Source of the DNA: Verrucomicrobiota bacterium
GTDB lineage: Bacteria; Verrucomicrobiota; Verrucomicrobiia; Opitutales; UBA2995
DNA: 7,669 bases
NCBI GenBank assembly: GCA_027297085.1
Contig: JAPUIL010000507.1
Coordinates: forward strand, 1 to 7,669
Reading direction: 5' to 3'
Shown: positions 5,967 to 7,669 of the stretch, one piece after another
Position numbering within the stretch: the stretch's first letter is position 1
How the letters are laid out: every line of letters begins with the position of its first letter
Notes under the pieces: generated by a model
Databases searched by the model: none
Told to the model about the DNA's origin: nothing
What the model saw: the letters and a program-made list of their open reading frames with translations, nothing else
Position numbers and translations under genes: made by a program

Positions 5967-6103
5967 TATTGCTCAATGGTTGGTGTACGTAGATCACTTT
6001 CAGAAAATCCCCAGGCCAGATCGCCGGGATATTTTTCCTTAACAAGCTCTGGTCGCGCATTCTTGGTTTCGTGACGGGCAAGGCAAGCCTTCTGGACCGT
6101 AAT
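5966..6103 (-). CDS. Short upstream ORF overlapping the rhodanese start, non-canonical or lost start
   Basis: An open frame on the minus strand runs from after TAA at 6143-6145 down to TAA at 5966-5968, whose last A is the A of the rhodanese ATG (TAATG). The frame contains no ATG, GTG or TTG. The coordinates given begin at an ATT (6101-6103), which would yield a 45-residue hydrophilic product ending GFSESDLRTPTIEQ, with ARHETKNARPELVKEKYPGD in the middle. The composition looks like a genuine soluble protein, and the exact abutment with the next gene supports real coding. Alternatives are an ATT start close to the 5' end of the mRNA, a gene whose 5' part was lost or frameshifted (the neighbouring frame holds a short peptide-like stretch at 6122-6201), or chance. 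I do not recognise a family. Confidence 0.4.
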   Translation of the reverse strand: MTVQKACLARHETKNARPELVKEKYPGDLAWGFSESDLRTPTIEQ

Positions 6104-6119
6104 CGACGGTAGTATCGTG

Positions 6120-6149
6120 ATTATATGAACACCTGATTCGCCTTATAAA
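6120..6149 (-). promoter_or_regulatory. Candidate promoter of the rhodanese cluster
   Basis: The minus strand has a perfect TATAAT (6125-6120) with TTTATA (6149-6144) 18 bp upstream, four of six matches. Start of transcription is predicted near A 6113, about 10 bases before the ATT of the short upstream ORF and about 147 bases before the rhodanese ATG. A near-palindrome CCTTATAAAAGG (6141-6152) covers the -35 box. Confidence 0.45.
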
Positions 6150-6166
6150 AGGTGACTCCCTCAGGC

Positions 6167-6195
6167 TTGCCAAGGTCGTCTAGTGTATGGATAAT
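6167..6195 (+). promoter_or_regulatory. Sigma70-type promoter of the LVIVD gene
   Basis: TTGCCA (6167-6172) and GATAAT (6190-6195) are separated by 17 bp, each matching five of six consensus bases. It is the best promoter match in the window. Transcription should begin around 6201-6204, essentially at the ATG at 6204, so the mRNA would be leaderless or nearly so. Confidence 0.6.
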
Positions 6196-6203
6196 ACACA
6201 AGC

Positions 6204-7373
6204 ATGTGCGATTTATGCCGAATCAGATCTTTAACAGCAGGCCTTTTCATACTAGTTGCTGCAGTCATTCCAGTCTCTCTTACTGCAGCAACGGCTTCCA
6301 AGGAATGGTTTTCGGTCGTTTCGATACTAAAGCACGAGCAGGCGCTAAATCGTGCGCACGATGTCCAACTGTCTGGTAATTTGGCCTTCGTCCCTGGCAA
6401 AGGCGGATCCATCGCGATTATCGATGTAACACAGCCTGAGGACTCGAAAATACTTTGGTATAAGCGAGACCTGGAGGAACTAGGAGATTCGGAGACGGTG
6501 CTTCCACTGGGGAGTCACCTACTGCTAGGCACAAACGATTTCTATTCCCTGGACATAGCAGATCCGGAAAATCCGGTTTTTTTGAAAAAAATATCGGACA
6601 GAACAGAGGGTCGGATCGATAAAATCAACGGCATGGTCAAACGAGGAAACACTGTTTTTGCAGCTAACAAATCCGGTTGGATAAATGCCTTCGACGTAAG
6701 CGACCTCGAATCGCCCACGCTGGCAGGTGCCCTGAATGTGTCGAAAAAATTCGATCTTATGAACCCACACGACATTGATTCGTTTGGTGAGTATGTGATC
6801 ATCGTCGACCCCCGGAAGTTCGGACGCTTTCCCACCGGAAAAATTGCTATCTTCAAGGTGATAGACGACGTCTCCGGCCAAACTCTGCATTCAGATGATT
6901 GGGTCCTGACCGGAGAAATCGAAAAAAAGGAGCTGATCGGCGCCAATCGTGTGCAGGTCTCGGGTTCATTTGCTTTCATCGCCTGCAGCTGGAATCCGGA
7001 TGCACCTAACCCAACTCCGATCCTCGGTGTGGTCGATATATCCAACCCCCATTTTCCTCAATTTGTGGCCTCCACTCCTTTTCCTGATGTTCAAGGACCC
7101 AACGGGTTAACCATTGCAGGAAAAATTGCATTTCCGGCTGGAGGGGAAACGGTAGAGGCTGTGGACATCACGGATCCAATGAATCCGGTAAAGCTGGGCA
7201 GCCAGAAACTTCCGGCCAGCAATATAACACCGGATACATCCCGAAAAGGTGACAATGCCCACGACCTGGTTTATCGGGATGGATATCTTTACCTGAGCTG
7301 CCAGTCCGACAACAGCTTTATGATTTTGAAAATCAATGATGAGCGTATCCTGTCTTTGGCCGAAAGCGGCTAA
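6204..7373 (+). CDS. Exported LVIVD-repeat beta-propeller protein
   Basis: This 389-residue protein has a signal peptide: short basic start (Arg6, Arg8), hydrophobic core about 11-26 and a probable AxA-type cleavage site in TAATA (28-32). The mature part is built of repeats in which a strand ends in I-[IV/LD]-D-[VI]-[ST]-x-P: IAIIDVTQPED (70-80), FYSLDIADPENPV (113-125), INAFDVSDLESPT (160-172), LGVVDISNPHFP (274-285) and VEAVDITDPMNPV (317-329). Each is preceded by 'V-x-x-x-G-x-x-[AV]-F-[VI]' strands such as VQLSGNLAFVPG (54-65) and VQVSGSFAFIA (250-260). These are LVIVD repeats, which form beta-propellers at the cell surface or in the periplasm; the role is probably binding, with no catalytic residues evident. 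Start choice: TAA at 6192-6194 closes the frame upstream and no later start would keep the signal peptide. No Shine-Dalgarno exists, in agreement with the promoter position. It diverges from the rhodanese cluster. Confidence 0.87.
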   Translation: MCDLCRIRSLTAGLFILVAAVIPVSLTAATASKEWFSVVSILKHEQALNRAHDVQLSGNLAFVPGKGGSIAIIDVTQPEDSKILWYKRDLEELGDSETVLPLGSHLLLGTNDFYSLDIADPENPVFLKKISDRTEGRIDKINGMVKRGNTVFAANKSGWINAFDVSDLESPTLAGALNVSKKFDLMNPHDIDSFGEYVIIVDPRKFGRFPTGKIAIFKVIDDVSGQTLHSDDWVLTGEIEKKELIGANRVQVSGSFAFIACSWNPDAPNPTPILGVVDISNPHFPQFVASTPFPDVQGPNGLTIAGKIAFPAGGETVEAVDITDPMNPVKLGSQKLPASNITPDTSRKGDNAHDLVYRDGYLYLSCQSDNSFMILKINDERILSLAESG

Positions 7374-7377
7374 GCAA

Positions 7378-7397
7378 CTTTTGCCGTTGGCAAAAAG
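7378..7397 (+). terminator. Hairpin after the LVIVD gene
   Basis: TTTTGCC (7379-7385), loop GTT, GGCAAAA (7389-7395) form a perfect 7-bp stem starting five bases after the stop. No T-run follows the stem on this strand, so it could be a weak terminator or an attenuating structure before the next gene. TTGGCA in it also resembles a -35 box but lacks a good -10. Confidence 0.3.
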
Positions 7398-7413
7398 ACC
7401 GATTCAATCAGAT

Positions 7414-7420
7414 AGGGAAG
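7414..7420 (+). promoter_or_regulatory. Shine-Dalgarno of the 16-codon mini-ORF
   Basis: AGGGAAG ends two bases before ATG 7423. It is the strongest purine-rich site near the right edge and points at the mini-ORF and not at the membrane-protein ATG at 7461, 40 bases further on. Confidence 0.5.
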
Positions 7421-7422
7421 TC

Positions 7423-7473
7423 ATGGAAACAACGATTCAACAACCGCGAACGAAGCTGGAATGGATGCACTGA
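7423..7473 (+). CDS. 16-codon mini-ORF overlapping the next gene
   Basis: ATG 7423 opens a frame encoding METTIQQPRTKLEWMH and ending at TGA 7471-7473. It has a good ribosome binding site and overlaps the first 13 bases of the membrane-protein ORF in a different frame. It may be a translated leader that couples translation to the membrane protein, or the real N-terminus of that protein if a frameshift (programmed, mutational or an assembly error) lies near 7450-7470. Too short for family assignment. Confidence 0.35.
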   Translation: METTIQQPRTKLEWMH

Positions 7474-7669
7474 AACTTCTTTGGTCGCTACGCCTGGTGG
7501 CCAGCATGACCATAATTCTGGCTATATACCTAGTCAGTAAGCTAATTTTTGGGATAGGATATTTTGTCGATGCAACGCCAAAATTCTCAACGCTCTACCT
7601 GATCCGTTCCGGTTTAATGGTCATCGCCGCTTATTTGTTATTTCGTTTCCTTACCTTTCCACCGAGACC
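7461..7669 (+). CDS. Membrane protein, 5' end only
   Basis: The frame from ATG 7461 stays open to the right edge (69 codons). It encodes a short start MDALKLLWSLR, a hydrophobic segment about residues 12-36 and a second about 46-64 after a linker with DATPKFST, so at least two membrane helices. I do not recognise the family; small integral membrane proteins of the DUF2975 type are one thought, with little support. Upstream in this frame the next stop is TAG at 7413 and no other start lies between, so 7461 is the first ATG. Its own ribosome binding site is poor, and it overlaps a mini-ORF with a good one. It lies 87 bp after the LVIVD gene on the same strand. Confidence 0.65.
   Translation, partial: MDALKLLWSLRLVASMTIILAIYLVSKLIFGIGYFVDATPKFSTLYLIRSGLMVIAAYLLFRFLTFPPR

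Noticed and set aside
5896..6081. 61-codon minus-strand frame overlapping the rhodanese start
   Set aside because: It begins at TTG, runs out of frame through the anchor and start of the well-supported rhodanese gene, and its product has no recognisable features.

Overview
The window looks like a chromosomal segment from a marine or aquatic Verrucomicrobiota-type bacterium (Opitutae-like), with Planctomycetota or Lentisphaerota as alternatives. This is inferred from gene content: a PQQ-like beta-propeller protein, a DUF1080 lipoprotein, an SLC5-type sodium symporter and an LVIVD-repeat propeller protein, with few strong Shine-Dalgarno sites and roughly 45-50% GC in sampled coding stretches. 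No marker gene is present, so the taxonomy is a guess.

Left part (1-2737): the 3' end of a PQQ-like propeller gene runs off the left edge. A DUF1080 (3-keto-disaccharide hydrolase family) lipoprotein gene follows on the same strand. Facing it is a DJ-1/PfpI-family gene on the minus strand, and the 109-bp convergent gap holds small inverted repeats. The 331-bp gap 2407-2737 holds an inverted pair of REP-like palindromes with 22-bp perfect arms (a REPIN-like unit), a second GC-rich imperfect palindrome and a pyrimidine-rich leader.

Middle (2738-5240): a complete 565-residue sodium:solute symporter of the vSGLT/SLC5 type, then an AT-rich (about 35% GC) gene for a small DUF6398-like protein that stands out from its neighbours and may be acquired. 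About 290 bp without a convincing gene follow.

Right part (5241-7669): a minus-strand cluster encodes a 7Fe-type (3Fe-4S/4Fe-4S) ferredoxin and a membrane-anchored single-domain rhodanese. Just upstream of the rhodanese is a short open frame whose TAA overlaps the rhodanese ATG (TAATG) but which has no canonical start codon. Divergent promoter-like sequences sit at 6120-6195. The plus-strand one places transcription almost at the ATG of an exported LVIVD-repeat propeller gene, suggesting a leaderless mRNA. The right edge holds the 5' end of a membrane protein gene preceded by an overlapping 16-codon mini-ORF that owns the only good ribosome-binding site.

Together, the left and centre suggest periplasmic carbohydrate breakdown (DUF1080, propeller protein) plus sodium-driven uptake. 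The right suggests a small sulfur-transfer/iron-sulfur redox unit. I see no CRISPR array, transposase, tRNA, rRNA or defence system. The most unusual items are the REPIN-like element, the start-less ORF fused to the rhodanese start, the predicted leaderless gene and the AT-rich DUF6398 gene.
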